Source: Akkermansia sp. (GTDB lineage Bacteria > Verrucomicrobiota > Verrucomicrobiia > Verrucomicrobiales > Akkermansiaceae). From it: a DNA stretch of 33,395 nucleotides. Positions 22,226 to 31,489 of this stretch are shown piece after piece; the first letter of the stretch is position 1, and every line of letters starts with the position of its first letter. Under the pieces are notes generated by a model. It was not told the origin of the DNA. It ran no database searches and saw only the letters and a program-made list of their open reading frames with translations. Made by a program: the position numbers and the translations under genes. Where the stretch lies: positions 1 to 33,395 of the forward strand of contig JAGBDZ010000050.1 of NCBI GenBank assembly GCA_017937215.1, written 5' to 3'.

Positions 22226-23452
22226 ATGAAAACCATAGACCGTTACATTCTCAAGCAACTTATCTCGGTAACCTTTCTGGGAGTGCTTTCGCTGACCACG
22301 CTGCTGCTGCTTGGCCAGCTCTTCAAGGAACTGCACACACTCCTGGTGGAAAGCGGAGCTCCGCCCACCATCGTTATTGATTTCATTCTGCAGGTGATTC
22401 CGTTCTCCCTGACTTTCTCTGTGCCGTGGGGCTTCCTCACCGCTGTGCTGCTGGTCTATGGGCGCCTTGCGGCTGATAACGAGCTGACCTCCATGCGTAT
22501 GGCCGGGCTGAGTCTCTGGCGTCTCAGCGCACCGGCCATCGGCCTGGGGCTTGCACTTTCCGGCCTGTGCTACTACATCAACATCGAGGTGGCGCCCAAG
22601 GGCAAGAACGCCATGAGCGAACTCGTCATGAACGCCGCCATGGAAAACCCGCGCAACCTGCTCAACTCCAGCCAGAGTGTGACCAAGCTGGACAAGGTGC
22701 AGCTCTACATCGAACACCGCAGCGGCGATGAGCTGAAAGGTCTGCACGTCTACCCGATTTCCAAGGGGCTGGATATGGGCTCTGACTTCGATGCCATCCA
22801 CGCAGAAAGTGCCACTATCGGTGAGTTCGATTTCAAAACACGTCTGTTGCAGCTTACGTTGAAGAACGCCCGCATTGAGCGGTCCGGCGGTCCGCTCACG
22901 GATATGCCGGCCATCGGCGTCATGCCGCTGCGCATCCACATTCCGCTCGATAACCAGCGCAAGCTCAAGCCCAACCGCTTCACCAACAGCGAAATCAGCT
23001 ACGTGCTGGAGCACATCAAGACGAGCAACCTCCTTGAACTGGCGGATATTGAGCGTTACGCCGACAATGCCGCCATTCACCCGGCTTTTCCCTGCGCCGC
23101 GCAGTTGTGGTCAGAGGTACGCAAGGACGTCAGCTACTATAACTCGATGAAGAAGAAGAGCCGTCTGCGCGAGTTCCAGACCGAAGGGATACAACGCGCC
23201 TCCTTTGCCTGCGCCTGTATCGTGTTCTCACTCATCGGTGTGCCGCTGGCCATCACGGCCCGCCGCAAGGACACCTCCACCGGCTTTGCCATCGGCATTC
23301 TGGTAGCCGCTGTTTATTTCATGGCCCTGGTATTCTGCGAACTTTCCCGCAAATCCGGTGGTATCACCCCCTACATTGTGCTCTGGCTGCCGAACGTGCT
23401 CTGCGCCGCTTTCGCCATCTGGCAGCACCAGAAAGCCAAATACCGCGGTTAA
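22226..23452 (+). CDS. LptF/LptG-family lipopolysaccharide export permease
   Basis: This 408-residue protein of the YjgP/YjgQ family is a membrane subunit of the LptB2FG transporter that extracts LPS from the inner membrane. It starts with the hallmark DRYILKQL segment. Three N-terminal helices (about 12-32, 55-80, 98-118) precede a large periplasmic beta-jellyroll-like region (about 125-310), and three C-terminal helices follow (about 325-345, 350-370, 378-398). LptF versus LptG cannot be decided by eye. It is monocistronic, divergent from cdaA and convergent with metH. A possible -10 TATGAT at 22202-22207 lacks a good -35. Confidence 0.9.
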   Translation: MKTIDRYILKQLISVTFLGVLSLTTLLLLGQLFKELHTLLVESGAPPTIVIDFILQVIPFSLTFSVPWGFLTAVLLVYGRLAADNELTSMRMAGLSLWRLSAPAIGLGLALSGLCYYINIEVAPKGKNAMSELVMNAAMENPRNLLNSSQSVTKLDKVQLYIEHRSGDELKGLHVYPISKGLDMGSDFDAIHAESATIGEFDFKTRLLQLTLKNARIERSGGPLTDMPAIGVMPLRIHIPLDNQRKLKPNRFTNSEISYVLEHIKTSNLLELADIERYADNAAIHPAFPCAAQLWSEVRKDVSYYNSMKKKSRLREFQTEGIQRASFACACIVFSLIGVPLAITARRKDTSTGFAIGILVAAVYFMALVFCELSRKSGGITPYIVLWLPNVLCAAFAIWQHQKAKYRG

Positions 23453-23473
23453 GATTTTCCCCGCACAAATATC

Positions 23474-23505
23474 AGAAAAGGCCGCCTGTCCGGGCGGTCT
23501 TTTCT
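23474..23505. terminator. bidirectional terminator between the permease gene and metH
   Basis: A 13-bp stem with one G-T pair (23474-23486 with 23493-23505) and loop TGTCCG has an A-rich 5' arm and a T-rich 3' arm, so it can terminate both convergent genes. Confidence 0.85.
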
Positions 23506-23508
23506 GCA

Positions 23509-26500
23509 TCAGCTCAGCTTGTGTGAGCTTCGCTGCTCGTAATCGAGCCGCTGGTCATCTGCGATGGGCCCCACGGCAAAATACTTCGCCGTCGGGTGGT
23601 TGAACAGCAGCGCGCAGACCGAGGCCACAGGATTCATCATGGCTGTTTCCGTGAGCGTGGCACCGGTATGCTCCGTGACATTCAGCAGGGAGAACACGGT
23701 CTCCTTCTCGCGGTGGTCAGGCTGGCTGGGGTAACCGCAGGCCGGGCGGATGGCGCAACTGCCTTCTGCCGGCCATACTTCATTGATGCGGGTCTGCGCA
23801 CATTCGGCCAGCGACTCGGCCAGCATACTGCAAAGAGCCGCGCAAAGCATGGAGCGGTAAGTGTCGCCTGCGGCATCAAACGCAGCAGCCCACTCTGCAC
23901 CACCGGTAATGGAGAGTTGCAGGGCACCCACATAGCCACCCTGCCCCTGCGGGGCCACAAAATCAGCCAGCGCCAGGCGGGGGCGGTCGCTGCATTTCTG
24001 CTGGCGCAGAGAGTGCAGCACCGTGCCGTTCTCCAGCACCACATCGTCCTGCACCCGGGCCGCCGGCCAGATACCAAACACCGCGCGGGCCTTCAACTTA
24101 TCTGCCGCGACGGCCAGCATACTGCGGGCATCATCCATGAGTTTCAGAGCCTCGGCCACCTTATCTGCCGGGGCATTCGGGTGAGGAGCCTTGCGCACCG
24201 GGTTCCACACGTCCTGCATCTCGAAATAATGCAGCAGGATACTCCAATCGGCCTTTTCTTCCAGTTCATTCCAGGTGAGCTCAAAATCCGGGACCGCATG
24301 GCAGCACTTGCAGCCTCCCGGCACCGCCACGGTAAAGATACCGGTGCGCAGCGGTTTCGGCTGCGGTTGGGCCATCCAGTCAATCACCGGTGCCTGGGCG
24401 CGGGCCTCAGCCAGCGGCAGCAGCGGCACTTCCTTCTGCTCAAACTCACGGCAGCGGCGCTCCTGGTCTGCCTTGTGAGCGGCAATATACTCATCCTTAC
24501 CCGGGCCGATGAGGGCCGCCGCTGCGGGGACAATCGTAGAGGCATCGGCCGTCTGCACCACTACGCCGGAAGGATAATGCGGCGCCAGCTTCAGCGCTGT
24601 ATGCAGCGGGCTGGTCGTGGCACCACCCACCAGCAACGGGGTGGTCATGCCCGCGGTTTCCAGCGCTTCGGCCACCTTGGCCATCTCGTTGAGCGAGGGA
24701 GTAATCAACCCGGAAAGCGCCACTAAATCGGCCTTTTCGCGCTGCGCAGCGGCGATAATATCCTCGCAGGGAACCATCACGCCCAGGTCCACCACACGGA
24801 AGCCGTTGCAAGCCAGCACCACACCCACGATATTCTTGCCGATATCGTGCACATCGCCCTTCACCGTAGCCAGCACCACCGTGCCGGCAGCCTTTGCATT
24901 GCCCTGTTCAGCCTCCAGCAGCGGTGTCAGTACAGCCACACTCTGCTTCATCACACGAGCGCTCTTTACCACCTGCGGCAGGAACATTTTCCCTGCACCG
25001 AAAAGCTCACCCACCTGTTTCATACCGTCCATGAGCGGCCCTTCAATCACAGCGAGCGGAGAGCCGCACAGCTCCAGAGCCTCGCGCGTATCGGCCTCCA
25101 CAAACTCGGTGATACCCTTCACCAGCGCATAAGCCAGGCGCGCCTGCACTGTGTCCTTGCGCCAATCAGCCGGGGCTGCAGCCGCTTTGGCCGTGGCAGC
25201 GCCCTTCTCCTTCTGGGCAGCCAGTTCCTGAGCATAGGAAATGAGACATTCGGTGGCATCATCATCGCTGTTGAGCAGCACCGCCTCCACCAGCTTGCGG
25301 CGGTGCGCGGGGATATTCGCGTAATCATCCATGAGCGCGGCGTTCACGATGCAGATATCCAGCCCATTCTGCGATGCATGATGCAGGAACGCGCTGTGCA
25401 TGGCCTCGCGCACCGGATTGATGCCTCGGAACGAGAAGGAAACATTCGAGATACCGCCGGAGATGTGGCAGTTCGGGTGAGCGGCGTGGATTTCGCCCGC
25501 CGCCTGGAAGAAATGCAGCGCGTGGTTGGCATGCTCCACAATACCGGTGCCCACTGTCAGCACATTAGGGTCAAAAATGATATCTTCCTCGGGGAAACCG
25601 ACCTTATTCACCAGCAAATCATACGCGCGGTGAGCAATGGCGATGCGGTCCTCACGGCCACAGGCCTGACCTTTTTCATCAAAGCCCATCACCACCACGG
25701 CAGCACCGTAGCGGCGCAGCAGCGTGGCCTCCCGCAGGAACTCGGCCTCACCGTTCTTCAGCGATATGGAATTCACAATGCCCTTGCCCTGGGTGCAGCG
25801 CAGACCTGCCTCAATCACCTCCCAGTTGGAGGAATCAATCATGAAGGGCACGCGGGCAATATCCGGCTCGGCCGCCACCAGATTCAGGAAACGGCTCATG
25901 GCGGCGGGGCCGTCAATCATGCCGTCATCGAAGCAGAAGTCGAGCACCTTTGCCCCCTTTTCCACCTGCTGGCGGGCAATCTCCAGCGCTTCCTCATACT
26001 TCCCCTCGCGGATAAGGCGGGCAAACTTCGGCGAGCCGGCCACATTGCAACGCTCGCCCACAAACAGCACTCCCTCACTGCGGTGGTGGTTCAGCGGCTC
26101 CAGCCCGGAAAGACGCATCAGGCCGTTGGCAGGCCGCGGCGTGATGGGGCGAGGCGCATAGCCCTGCACCGCTTCGCGAATGGCGGCGATGTACTCCGGG
26201 GTTGTGCCGCAGCAGCCACCCACAATATTCAGCAGCCCCTCCTGCGCATACTCTCGCAGAATGCCGGCCATGTGCTCCGCGCTGTGCTCGTAGCCGGTGG
26301 GGCTCATCGGGTTGGGCAGACCAGCATTCGGATACAGGCACACCGCGCAGTCTGCCAGCTCGGCCAGTTTCTCAGCAAAAGGCTTCATGAGGTCTGCCCC
26401 CAGAGCGCAGTTGATGCTGATGGCCAGCGGCCTGGCATGGCGCACACTGTTCCAGAACGCCTCCACCGTCTGCCCGGAAAGGGTGCGACCGGCTTTATCC

Positions 26501-27216
26501 GTAATAGTGAAGCTGATGATAACCGGCGGCAGTTCCCGTTCCTCGCGCAATTCATCGATGGCGAAAAGGCAGGCTTTGGCATTCAGCGTGTCGAAAATGG
26601 TCTCCAGCAGCAGGATATCCACCCCGCCCTCGGCCAGGGCCAGCACCTGCTCGCGGTAGGCCCGGCGCAGCTGATCAAAGTTCACCGCCCGATAGCCGGG
26701 ATCCGTCACCTTCGGGGAGAGGGAGGCCGTCACCGCCATGGGGCCAATGGAACCGGCCACCAGCACCGGGCGATTTTCCCGGGCCTCAGCCTCCTGAGCC
26801 GCTTCGCGCGCCAAGGCACAGGCAGCCAGGTTCATCTCACGCGTGAGGGCACTCAGCTCCGCATTCGCAAGCACCTCTTCATAATACTCCTGGCCATGCT
26901 CCGCGGTCTCACTGAAGTGGAAGAACTCGTGCTGGGCAATATTCGTGGCCGAAAAGGTGGAAGTGGTGATGATATCAGCCCCCGCGGCCGTGTAGGCGGC
27001 ATGAATGGAGCGGATAATCTGCGGCTGGGTCAGCACCAGCAGGTCATTGTTATTCAGCAGGTCTCGCTGAGAATCAACAAAGAGCTCGCCCCGGTAGTCG
27101 GCCTCGGTGAGCTGGTGTTTCTGCACCATGGTGCCACAGGCGCCATCCAGAATCAGGATGCGTTCCTGCAGTGTCTTGAAAAGGAACTCGCGGCGTTCCG
27201 TTGCGGTTGTTTTCAT
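23509..27216 (-). CDS. metH: cobalamin-dependent methionine synthase
   Basis: This 1235-residue cytoplasmic enzyme methylates homocysteine from methyl-tetrahydrofolate through cobalamin. Four modules appear in order. The homocysteine/zinc domain (about 1-345) has C270 and C335-C336 in GGCCGTTP. The pterin-binding domain (about 365-640) contains [10 protein letters not shown]. The cobalamin domain (about 680-920) has the axial ligand H790 in [11 protein letters not shown]. The reactivation domain (about 930-1235) contains [12 protein letters not shown]. Length is close to E. coli MetH, so the enzyme looks intact. No cobalamin or SAM riboswitch is possible in the predicted transcript, because the promoter sits against the start codon. 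Confidence 0.97.
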   Translation of the reverse strand: MKTTATERREFLFKTLQERILILDGACGTMVQKHQLTEADYRGELFVDSQRDLLNNNDLLVLTQPQIIRSIHAAYTAAGADIITTSTFSATNIAQHEFFHFSETAEHGQEYYEEVLANAELSALTREMNLAACALAREAAQEAEARENRPVLVAGSIGPMAVTASLSPKVTDPGYRAVNFDQLRRAYREQVLALAEGGVDILLLETIFDTLNAKACLFAIDELREERELPPVIISFTITDKAGRTLSGQTVEAFWNSVRHARPLAISINCALGADLMKPFAEKLAELADCAVCLYPNAGLPNPMSPTGYEHSAEHMAGILREYAQEGLLNIVGGCCGTTPEYIAAIREAVQGYAPRPITPRPANGLMRLSGLEPLNHHRSEGVLFVGERCNVAGSPKFARLIREGKYEEALEIARQQVEKGAKVLDFCFDDGMIDGPAAMSRFLNLVAAEPDIARVPFMIDSSNWEVIEAGLRCTQGKGIVNSISLKNGEAEFLREATLLRRYGAAVVVMGFDEKGQACGREDRIAIAHRAYDLLVNKVGFPEEDIIFDPNVLTVGTGIVEHANHALHFFQAAGEIHAAHPNCHISGGISNVSFSFRGINPVREAMHSAFLHHASQNGLDICIVNAALMDDYANIPAHRRKLVEAVLLNSDDDATECLISYAQELAAQKEKGAATAKAAAAPADWRKDTVQARLAYALVKGITEFVEADTREALELCGSPLAVIEGPLMDGMKQVGELFGAGKMFLPQVVKSARVMKQSVAVLTPLLEAEQGNAKAAGTVVLATVKGDVHDIGKNIVGVVLACNGFRVVDLGVMVPCEDIIAAAQREKADLVALSGLITPSLNEMAKVAEALETAGMTTPLLVGGATTSPLHTALKLAPHYPSGVVVQTADASTIVPAAAALIGPGKDEYIAAHKADQERRCREFEQKEVPLLPLAEARAQAPVIDWMAQPQPKPLRTGIFTVAVPGGCKCCHAVPDFELTWNELEEKADWSILLHYFEMQDVWNPVRKAPHPNAPADKVAEALKLMDDARSMLAVAADKLKARAVFGIWPAARVQDDVVLENGTVLHSLRQQKCSDRPRLALADFVAPQGQGGYVGALQLSITGGAEWAAAFDAAGDTYRSMLCAALCSMLAESLAECAQTRINEVWPAEGSCAIRPACGYPSQPDHREKETVFSLLNVTEHTGATLTETAMMNPVASVCALLFNHPTAKYFAVGPIADDQRLDYEQRSSHKLS

Positions 27217-27223
27217 ATTTCAG

Positions 27224-27252
27224 CTTATAAAGTAAAACTGCCGGTCGGGCAA
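27224..27252 (-). promoter_or_regulatory. metH promoter, leaderless arrangement
   Basis: Minus strand: -35 TTGCCC (27252-27247, 4 of 6), 17-base spacer, -10 TATAAG (27229-27224), then seven bases to the ATG at 27216. The -35 and spacer lie inside the nuoA terminator hairpin. Confidence 0.5.
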
Positions 27253-27270
27253 GTCACCCTTACCGGCAGT
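27231..27270 (-). terminator. nuoA terminator overlapping metH promoter
   Basis: A perfect 9-bp stem (27262-27270 with 27237-27245, ACTGCCGGT/ACCGGCAGT) with a 16-base loop is followed in the minus direction by a T-rich tract. It ends transcription from nuoA just before metH. Confidence 0.7.
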
Positions 27271-27303
27271 GTTCAGAAATCATACTCGTATCCGGGCAGG
27301 AAA

Positions 27304-27696
27304 TCAGCGGCGCGGAATCGGGTTGCGGTGCCAGGTGATAGCCCCCTTGCCCACAGCGTAGAGGTATGCCACCATCAGCACGCCGATGAAAGCCGTCATG
27401 GCAGCGAAAGCCTCGCCATTATTCATCACCACATCCTGGAAGCCCAGCGCCCAGGGATACAGGAAAATCACCTCCAGGTCAAACACCAGGAACAGAATAG
27501 CCACCAGGTAGAACTTGATGGAGAAGAAAGCAGGTGCGCCGTCGCCCTCGGGCACGTTACCGCATTCGTAGGGCACATCCATGGCGGAGCGCATCTTCGA
27601 GCGGCGGCCGAAAGCAATACTCAGAACAATGATAAGCCCGGCAAAACCAAAACCGGCAATCAACTGAATAAGGGCTGAAAAATATTCCTGTAACAT
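27304..27696 (-). CDS. nuoA: NADH-quinone oxidoreductase subunit A
   Basis: This 130-residue membrane subunit of complex I (or a related complex) has three helices (about 12-32, 62-83, 92-110). The conserved PYECG motif in the first loop and SIKFYLVAILFLVFDLEV in the second helix are diagnostic. The rest of the nuo operon is not adjacent: upstream is a DUF1287 gene and downstream is metH. The gene has its own strong promoter and terminator, so it is expressed alone here. Whether the other subunits are encoded elsewhere cannot be seen. Confidence 0.95.
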   Translation of the reverse strand: MLQEYFSALIQLIAGFGFAGLIIVLSIAFGRRSKMRSAMDVPYECGNVPEGDGAPAFFSIKFYLVAILFLVFDLEVIFLYPWALGFQDVVMNNGEAFAAMTAFIGVLMVAYLYAVGKGAITWHRNPIPRR

Positions 27697-27710
27697 AACG
27701 CGGTGCAGAT

Positions 27711-27739
27711 TTTATACCAATAATAAGCGCATAAGTCAA
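27711..27739 (-). promoter_or_regulatory. nuoA promoter
   Basis: Minus strand: -35 TTGACT (27739-27734, 5 of 6), 17-base spacer, -10 TATAAA (27716-27711, 5 of 6), then 14 bases to the ATG at 27696, predicting a leader of about seven bases. Confidence 0.7.
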
Positions 27740-27766
27740 CACAAAAGCCATGCTGCGGCAGCCATA

Positions 27767-28342
27767 TTACTTTCTTTTGCCGGATAGCCTGACTCTGTAA
27801 TGTCCGGTCAGGGGGAAAGTGAATAAGCAATCCTCCTCTTCCGTACCCATACCGATGTTGTGAATGACAAGCGGAATACCCTCCTCGTTCCGGCGGTCGC
27901 TCACAATCATGATGTGGGGCAGACTGTCGCCCACCAGGCAGGTTACCAGGTCGCCGGGCTTGTAGTCTGCCGCATTCCTGCTCACGGGCAGCCCCCATCC
28001 CCTGCGTTTGAAAAAGGTCTGCAGATTAGGGACTCGCCGGTGGTCGATGTTCTTATCCGGGCGTTTGAGCCCCCAATATTTCGGATATGCCGCAAAGTTG
28101 CGTTTCATATCCTCATGCACTTCCTTCTGCAGGTCGAAGTCCAGCAGACGCAGCGCACGGATTACCACATCCGTACACACACCGCGCTCATCCGGCACAT
28201 CTCCGCCGGGATACGCCAGTCCTACATAGGCGGAGTCATACTCCACCGTCACGCCAATCTGGCGCCGGGCGAGTTCCGGCAGCCGGAAATCCGCCACCGC
28301 AACAGAGGCAAGCAAAGCCAGCAGAAAGACAACGTGTTTCAT
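27767..28342 (-). CDS. exported DUF1287 protein
   Basis: This 191-residue protein belongs to the DUF1287 (YijF-like) family, distantly related to NlpC/P60-type hydrolases. Family blocks are clear: [31 protein letters not shown] and the late PHIMIVSDR. The Cys in RGVCTDVV and the His in PHIMIV are the plausible catalytic pair. A signal peptide ([17 protein letters not shown]) is clear from the ATG at 28342, four bases after the Sel1 lipoprotein stop; an in-frame ATG at 28357 would overlap that gene by 11 bases. It is the second gene of a two-gene operon with the Sel1 lipoprotein. Activity on cell-wall peptides is plausible but unproven. Confidence 0.87.
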   Translation of the reverse strand: MKHVVFLLALLASVAVADFRLPELARRQIGVTVEYDSAYVGLAYPGGDVPDERGVCTDVVIRALRLLDFDLQKEVHEDMKRNFAAYPKYWGLKRPDKNIDHRRVPNLQTFFKRRGWGLPVSRNAADYKPGDLVTCLVGDSLPHIMIVSDRRNEEGIPLVIHNIGMGTEEEDCLFTFPLTGHYRVRLSGKRK

Positions 28343-28346
28343 AGAC

Positions 28347-29183
28347 TTATTTATCATCCTTGCTCATGAGTTCCTGCAGGCGGGCATCCCAGGCAGCCGC
28401 TTCGCTTTCATTCTCTTTCGCATTTTTACCATTGCGGAGGATATTGATGAGGCGGGCCATGGCGGGTTTGTAATCCTGCCCGGCTGCCATGCGCAGCATC
28501 GCCATGCCGCGGGTTTCATCCTTCACCAGCGGCTCACCCAGCAGCAGCATTTCGGCAAAGATATGCTGCGCCAGCGGGTCGCCGGCCATGGCTCCCTTCT
28601 CAAACCAGGCCGCAGCCGTGGTTGCATCTTCCAGATATTTATAGTACAGGTTGCCCAGAGCCGTGGCCGCCTGCGGCACCGAGGCAGAGGCCTTGACCAG
28701 CCAGTCCACACCCTCCTGCCGGGTCTGCTCATTCTGCGCCAGAATACGGCCCAGGCGGTACTGCCCCTCGGCAATGCCGGCTTCGGCAGCGGTCCGCCAG
28801 TGTTTCAATGCCATTTCCACGTCTTTTTTACCCAGCAGGCCTTCGTAATGCAACAGACCGAGAAACACCTCCGCCTCCTTGCTGCCCTGCGCGGCCGCCT
28901 TCGTGAACCACTGCTGCGCCTGCTGCGCATCTGCCTGCACCCCCTGCCCACCGGCATAATAAATACCGCCCAGATCCAGCTGGGCCCGCAGCCAGCCACC
29001 CTCTGCCGCCTTGCGCAACCACTGCATAGCCCCGGCAAAATCCGACTGCGCATTCTCCACATTCGGCTGCAGCAATTCCTGAGCCTTTTCATACATGGCC
29101 TGCGGGGTATCCGGTTCATCGGCATTTTCATTCTGGCAAGCCCCGAGCAGCAGGAGCGGCAAAAGCAGCAGCATTCGTTTCAT
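28347..29183 (-). CDS. Sel1-repeat lipoprotein
   Basis: This 278-residue protein has a lipoprotein signal ([16 protein letters not shown], lipobox LGAC with C16), then about six Sel1-like repeats with signatures [38 protein letters not shown] and [20 protein letters not shown]. It is probably an outer- or inner-membrane-anchored periplasmic scaffold. The frame is open far upstream, but this ATG gives a perfect lipoprotein signal and lies six bases after a consensus promoter, so the longer version is rejected. It is followed by the DUF1287 gene. Confidence 0.9.
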   Translation of the reverse strand: MKRMLLLLPLLLLGACQNENADEPDTPQAMYEKAQELLQPNVENAQSDFAGAMQWLRKAAEGGWLRAQLDLGGIYYAGGQGVQADAQQAQQWFTKAAAQGSKEAEVFLGLLHYEGLLGKKDVEMALKHWRTAAEAGIAEGQYRLGRILAQNEQTRQEGVDWLVKASASVPQAATALGNLYYKYLEDATTAAAWFEKGAMAGDPLAQHIFAEMLLLGEPLVKDETRGMAMLRMAAGQDYKPAMARLINILRNGKNAKENESEAAAWDARLQELMSKDDK

Positions 29184-29189
29184 GTGCCC

Positions 29190-29218
29190 ATTATACCGCC
29201 CGGCAAACGGTTTTGCAA
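29190..29218 (-). promoter_or_regulatory. promoter of Sel1 lipoprotein gene, leaderless arrangement
   Basis: Minus strand: -35 TTGCAA (29218-29213), 17-base spacer, perfect -10 TATAAT (29195-29190), then six bases to the ATG at 29183. It fixes the start codon and predicts a leaderless mRNA. Confidence 0.75.
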
Positions 29219-29276
29219 GTCTCTTACCCGCCTGTTTTTGCGCGAAACGGAGGGAACCGCGTGTCAACACTCCGTT

Positions 29277-30662
29277 ATGAATCCCCACTGTGATAATGCA
29301 ACGACAAGTCTGTATGGGGCGGCGGATGTAGCAAGTCCGCTGCCTGCTGATAAGATGCCCGCTCATTCCATGCGCCCCGTGGATGCCTATGAACTCATCA
29401 AAGCCGAATTGCTGCTGGACGGCAACGCCAGCCAGAATCTGGCCACCTTCTGCCAGACCTGGGATGATGAGCAGGTGCACAAGCTCATGGACCTGAGCAT
29501 CTCCAAGAACATGATTGACAAAGACGAGTACCCCCAGAGCGCGGAGCTGGAAATGCGCTGCGTGCGTATGATTGCCCATCTCTGGAATGCCCCGGCAGAT
29601 GCCAAACCCATCGGCTGCTCCACCATCGGCAGCAGCGAGGCCTGCATGCTGGGCGGCATGGCCGCGCTGTGGCGCTGGCGAGCCCGCCGCAAGGCCGCCG
29701 GCAAGCCCTGCGACAAGCCGAACCTGGTGTGCGGCCCGGTGCAGATCTGCTGGCACAAGTTCTGCCGCTACTGGGATGTGGAAATGCGCGAAATCCCCAT
29801 GAACCCCGGCCAGTACTGCATGAATGAGGCGGAGGTGCTGAAGCGTGTGGATGAAAACACCATCTGCGTGGTGCCTACCTTCGGCGTGACCTACACCGGC
29901 CAATATGAGTTCCCGGAAGACGTGTGCCGCGTGCTGGATAAACTGGCCGCCAGCGGCGGGCCGGATGTCGATGTGCATGTGGATGGAGCGAGCGGCGGTT
30001 TCCTGGCGCCCTTCTGCGCGCCGCACATTCCTTTCGATTTCCGTCTGAAGCGAGTGAAGAGCATCAGCTCCAGCGGCCACAAGTACGGTCTGGCCCCGCT
30101 GGGCTGCGGCTGGATTATCTGGCGCGATGAAGCAGAACTGCCCAAGGACCTCACCTTCGCGGTGAACTACCTGGGCGGCAGTGTGCCCACCATCGCCATC
30201 AACTTCTCACGCCCCGCCGGGCAGATTATCGCCCAGTACTACGATTTCGTACGCCTGGGCATGGAGGGCTACAAGGCCATCCACATGGCGGCCTACAAAG
30301 TGGCCGGCTACCTGGCCGGTGAAATTGCGAAGCTGGGCGATTTCGAATTCATTGCCAGCGGTGACCCGAAAAAGGATATCCCCGCGGTGTGCTTCCACTT
30401 CAAGAAGCCGGAAAGCGCCGGATTCAACCTGTACGACCTTTCGGACCGTCTGCGGATGCGAGGCTGGCAGGTGCCGGCATTCTCGCTGCCGGCCAATGTG
30501 CAGGAAACCGTGGTGATGCGCGTCATGGTGCGCCAGGGCTTCACCATGGATATGGCCGCCCTGATGGTGGAGGACATGAAACGCGCCATCTGCCACCTGA
30601 AGAAGTACCGCCCGGCGCAGAGTCTGTGCGAGTCCGACGGCATGACCTTCAAGCACACCTGA
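29277..30662 (+). CDS. gadB: glutamate decarboxylase
   Basis: This 461-residue PLP enzyme converts glutamate to GABA and consumes a proton, giving acid resistance. It closely follows the E. coli GadA/B pattern: [44 protein letters not shown], and the PLP lysine K269 in [13 protein letters not shown]. It even ends in FKHT as the E. coli proteins do. The start ATG is chosen because the protein then has the family length; the frame remains open far upstream through the opposite-strand lipoprotein gene. No GadC-type antiporter is adjacent. I found no convincing promoter in the 93-base divergent spacer. Confidence 0.95.
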   Translation: MNPHCDNATTSLYGAADVASPLPADKMPAHSMRPVDAYELIKAELLLDGNASQNLATFCQTWDDEQVHKLMDLSISKNMIDKDEYPQSAELEMRCVRMIAHLWNAPADAKPIGCSTIGSSEACMLGGMAALWRWRARRKAAGKPCDKPNLVCGPVQICWHKFCRYWDVEMREIPMNPGQYCMNEAEVLKRVDENTICVVPTFGVTYTGQYEFPEDVCRVLDKLAASGGPDVDVHVDGASGGFLAPFCAPHIPFDFRLKRVKSISSSGHKYGLAPLGCGWIIWRDEAELPKDLTFAVNYLGGSVPTIAINFSRPAGQIIAQYYDFVRLGMEGYKAIHMAAYKVAGYLAGEIAKLGDFEFIASGDPKKDIPAVCFHFKKPESAGFNLYDLSDRLRMRGWQVPAFSLPANVQETVVMRVMVRQGFTMDMAALMVEDMKRAICHLKKYRPAQSLCESDGMTFKHT

Positions 30663-30675
30663 TACGCGGATCAGG
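30658..30675. terminator. small inverted repeat across two convergent stop codons
   Basis: CCTGAT (30658-30663) pairs with ATCAGG (30670-30675). The gadB TGA lies in one arm and the stop codon of the opposing AP2-like gene in the other. No T tract is present, so a role in termination is uncertain. Confidence 0.4.
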
Positions 30676-30958
30676 CCAGATTCTTGCGAGGACGCAAGCC
30701 GCGGGGGTAGCAGGTCTGCTGCTGCTCCCCGCGGCAAAGCTCAAAGGCCCGCTCCGGGTCACCGGGGTGCTGCCGCAGACACTCCAGCACGTGGTTCCGC
30801 GTGGCCAGGGCCGCCTCCAGCGCAGCCTGTTCCCCGCCATACTGCTTATCAGAAAAATAGCGGGTGAAATGCACCTGATTGCGGCACAGGGTGACTCGCC
30901 AGCCCTGGAATGAGGTAAACTCGTAAGTGAACCGGGTAATGTTGCGGATAGTCTTCAT
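30671..30958 (-). CDS. small AP2-like DNA-binding protein
   Basis: This 95-residue protein carries, at about 19-60, a segment resembling bacterial AP2 domains: GWRVTLCRN, then VHFTRYFSDKQYGG and ALEAALATRNHVL, that is, strands with conserved Trp/Arg followed by the YGG turn and an amphipathic helix. The C-terminus is basic (RGLRPRKNLA). AP2-like proteins in bacteria often bind DNA and are associated with mobile elements or local regulation. It is convergent with gadB, with eight bases between the stops, and divergent from the ribbon-helix-helix gene. The domain call is by pattern only. Confidence 0.6.
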   Translation of the reverse strand: MKTIRNITRFTYEFTSFQGWRVTLCRNQVHFTRYFSDKQYGGEQAALEAALATRNHVLECLRQHPGDPERAFELCRGEQQQTCYPRGLRPRKNLA

Positions 30959-31108
30959 GACGCCAGCCAGCTTACCATATAGCGCTCTATCTGGCGAACC
31001 ATATTAGGACGTCATACCGCAAATCATTAGAGCATCTTTCAATAGTTGGCAGTATTACAGCCAACTTTGCTCGCCATGCGCTGCGGTGACCGCTACAATA
31101 CAGGCACC
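30959..31108. promoter_or_regulatory. divergent control region with two inverted repeats
   Basis: The spacer between the AP2-like and RHH-like genes holds CGCCAG/CTGGCG (30961-30966 with 30991-30996, enclosing ATAG/CTAT at 30979-30982 and 30987-30990) and AGTTGGC/GCCAACT (31044-31050 with 31060-31066). These could be operators. A possible -10 TACAAT at 31094-31099 lies nine bases before the RHH-like start; the -35 is unclear. Confidence 0.4.
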
Positions 31109-31333
31109 ATGAACCAGAAATCCATCACCTTCCGCTGCTCCTCGCAGCAGCAATCCCGATTGAATGAAGCCCTGGCCGACCACGCCTGCAGCCGCACGGT
31201 GCTGATTACCGACGCCCTGGAGGCCTTCCTGAACTATGCCGAGCAAGAGCACATCCGCCGCAAGAATCTCTTTGACCTGGTGGAAGATGTTGACACCCAC
31301 GGCCATGGCCCTTGCTTTGCAGAACAGGCCTGA
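31109..31333 (+). CDS. small ribbon-helix-helix-like protein
   Basis: This 74-residue protein begins with a short strand (SITFRCSS) followed by two predicted helices (QQQSRLNEALADH and SRTVLITDALEAFLNYAEQ), the order expected for a CopG/Arc-type ribbon-helix-helix DNA-binding domain. The C-terminus is acidic and His-rich. An upstream in-frame ATG at 31046 is less likely because the extension lacks the pattern and lies over the putative -10. No toxin gene is adjacent. The domain call is moderate. Confidence 0.55.
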   Translation: MNQKSITFRCSSQQQSRLNEALADHACSRTVLITDALEAFLNYAEQEHIRRKNLFDLVEDVDTHGHGPCFAEQA

Positions 31334-31367
31334 CACAAACAACCACATAGGCGGTAGGAATATCTCG

Positions 31368-31400
31368 TCCATTGACCCATTTTTTTCTTTTCTCAATGGA
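31368..31400 (+). repeat. inverted repeat with T-rich loop upstream of phosphorylase gene
   Basis: TCCATTGA (31368-31375) pairs with TCAATGGA (31393-31400) across a loop that is almost all pyrimidine. It may be the terminator of the small upstream gene or part of the phosphorylase control region. A TATAAC at 31411-31416 is a possible -10, giving a leader of about 65-70 bases, but the -35 is weak. Confidence 0.4.
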
Positions 31401-31489
31401 ATTTTCGGTGTATAACATCGATTGTCAGCCGGGGCAACGCAACACCCAAGGCCTGACCTGACCATCTTAACCTTCGAAATCCTGACGAT

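Noticed and set aside
27217..27303. Cobalamin or SAM riboswitch ahead of metH
   Set aside because: The hairpin there is a simple terminator for nuoA and the predicted metH transcript has no leader to hold a riboswitch.
24847..27678. 943-codon open frame opposite metH
   Set aside because: It lies antisense to the fully motif-supported metH and has the same His/Gln-rich shadow composition.
29184..30080. Long N-terminal extension of the Sel1 lipoprotein gene
   Set aside because: It runs antisense to gadB, while the internal ATG at 29183 begins a textbook lipoprotein signal directly after a promoter.
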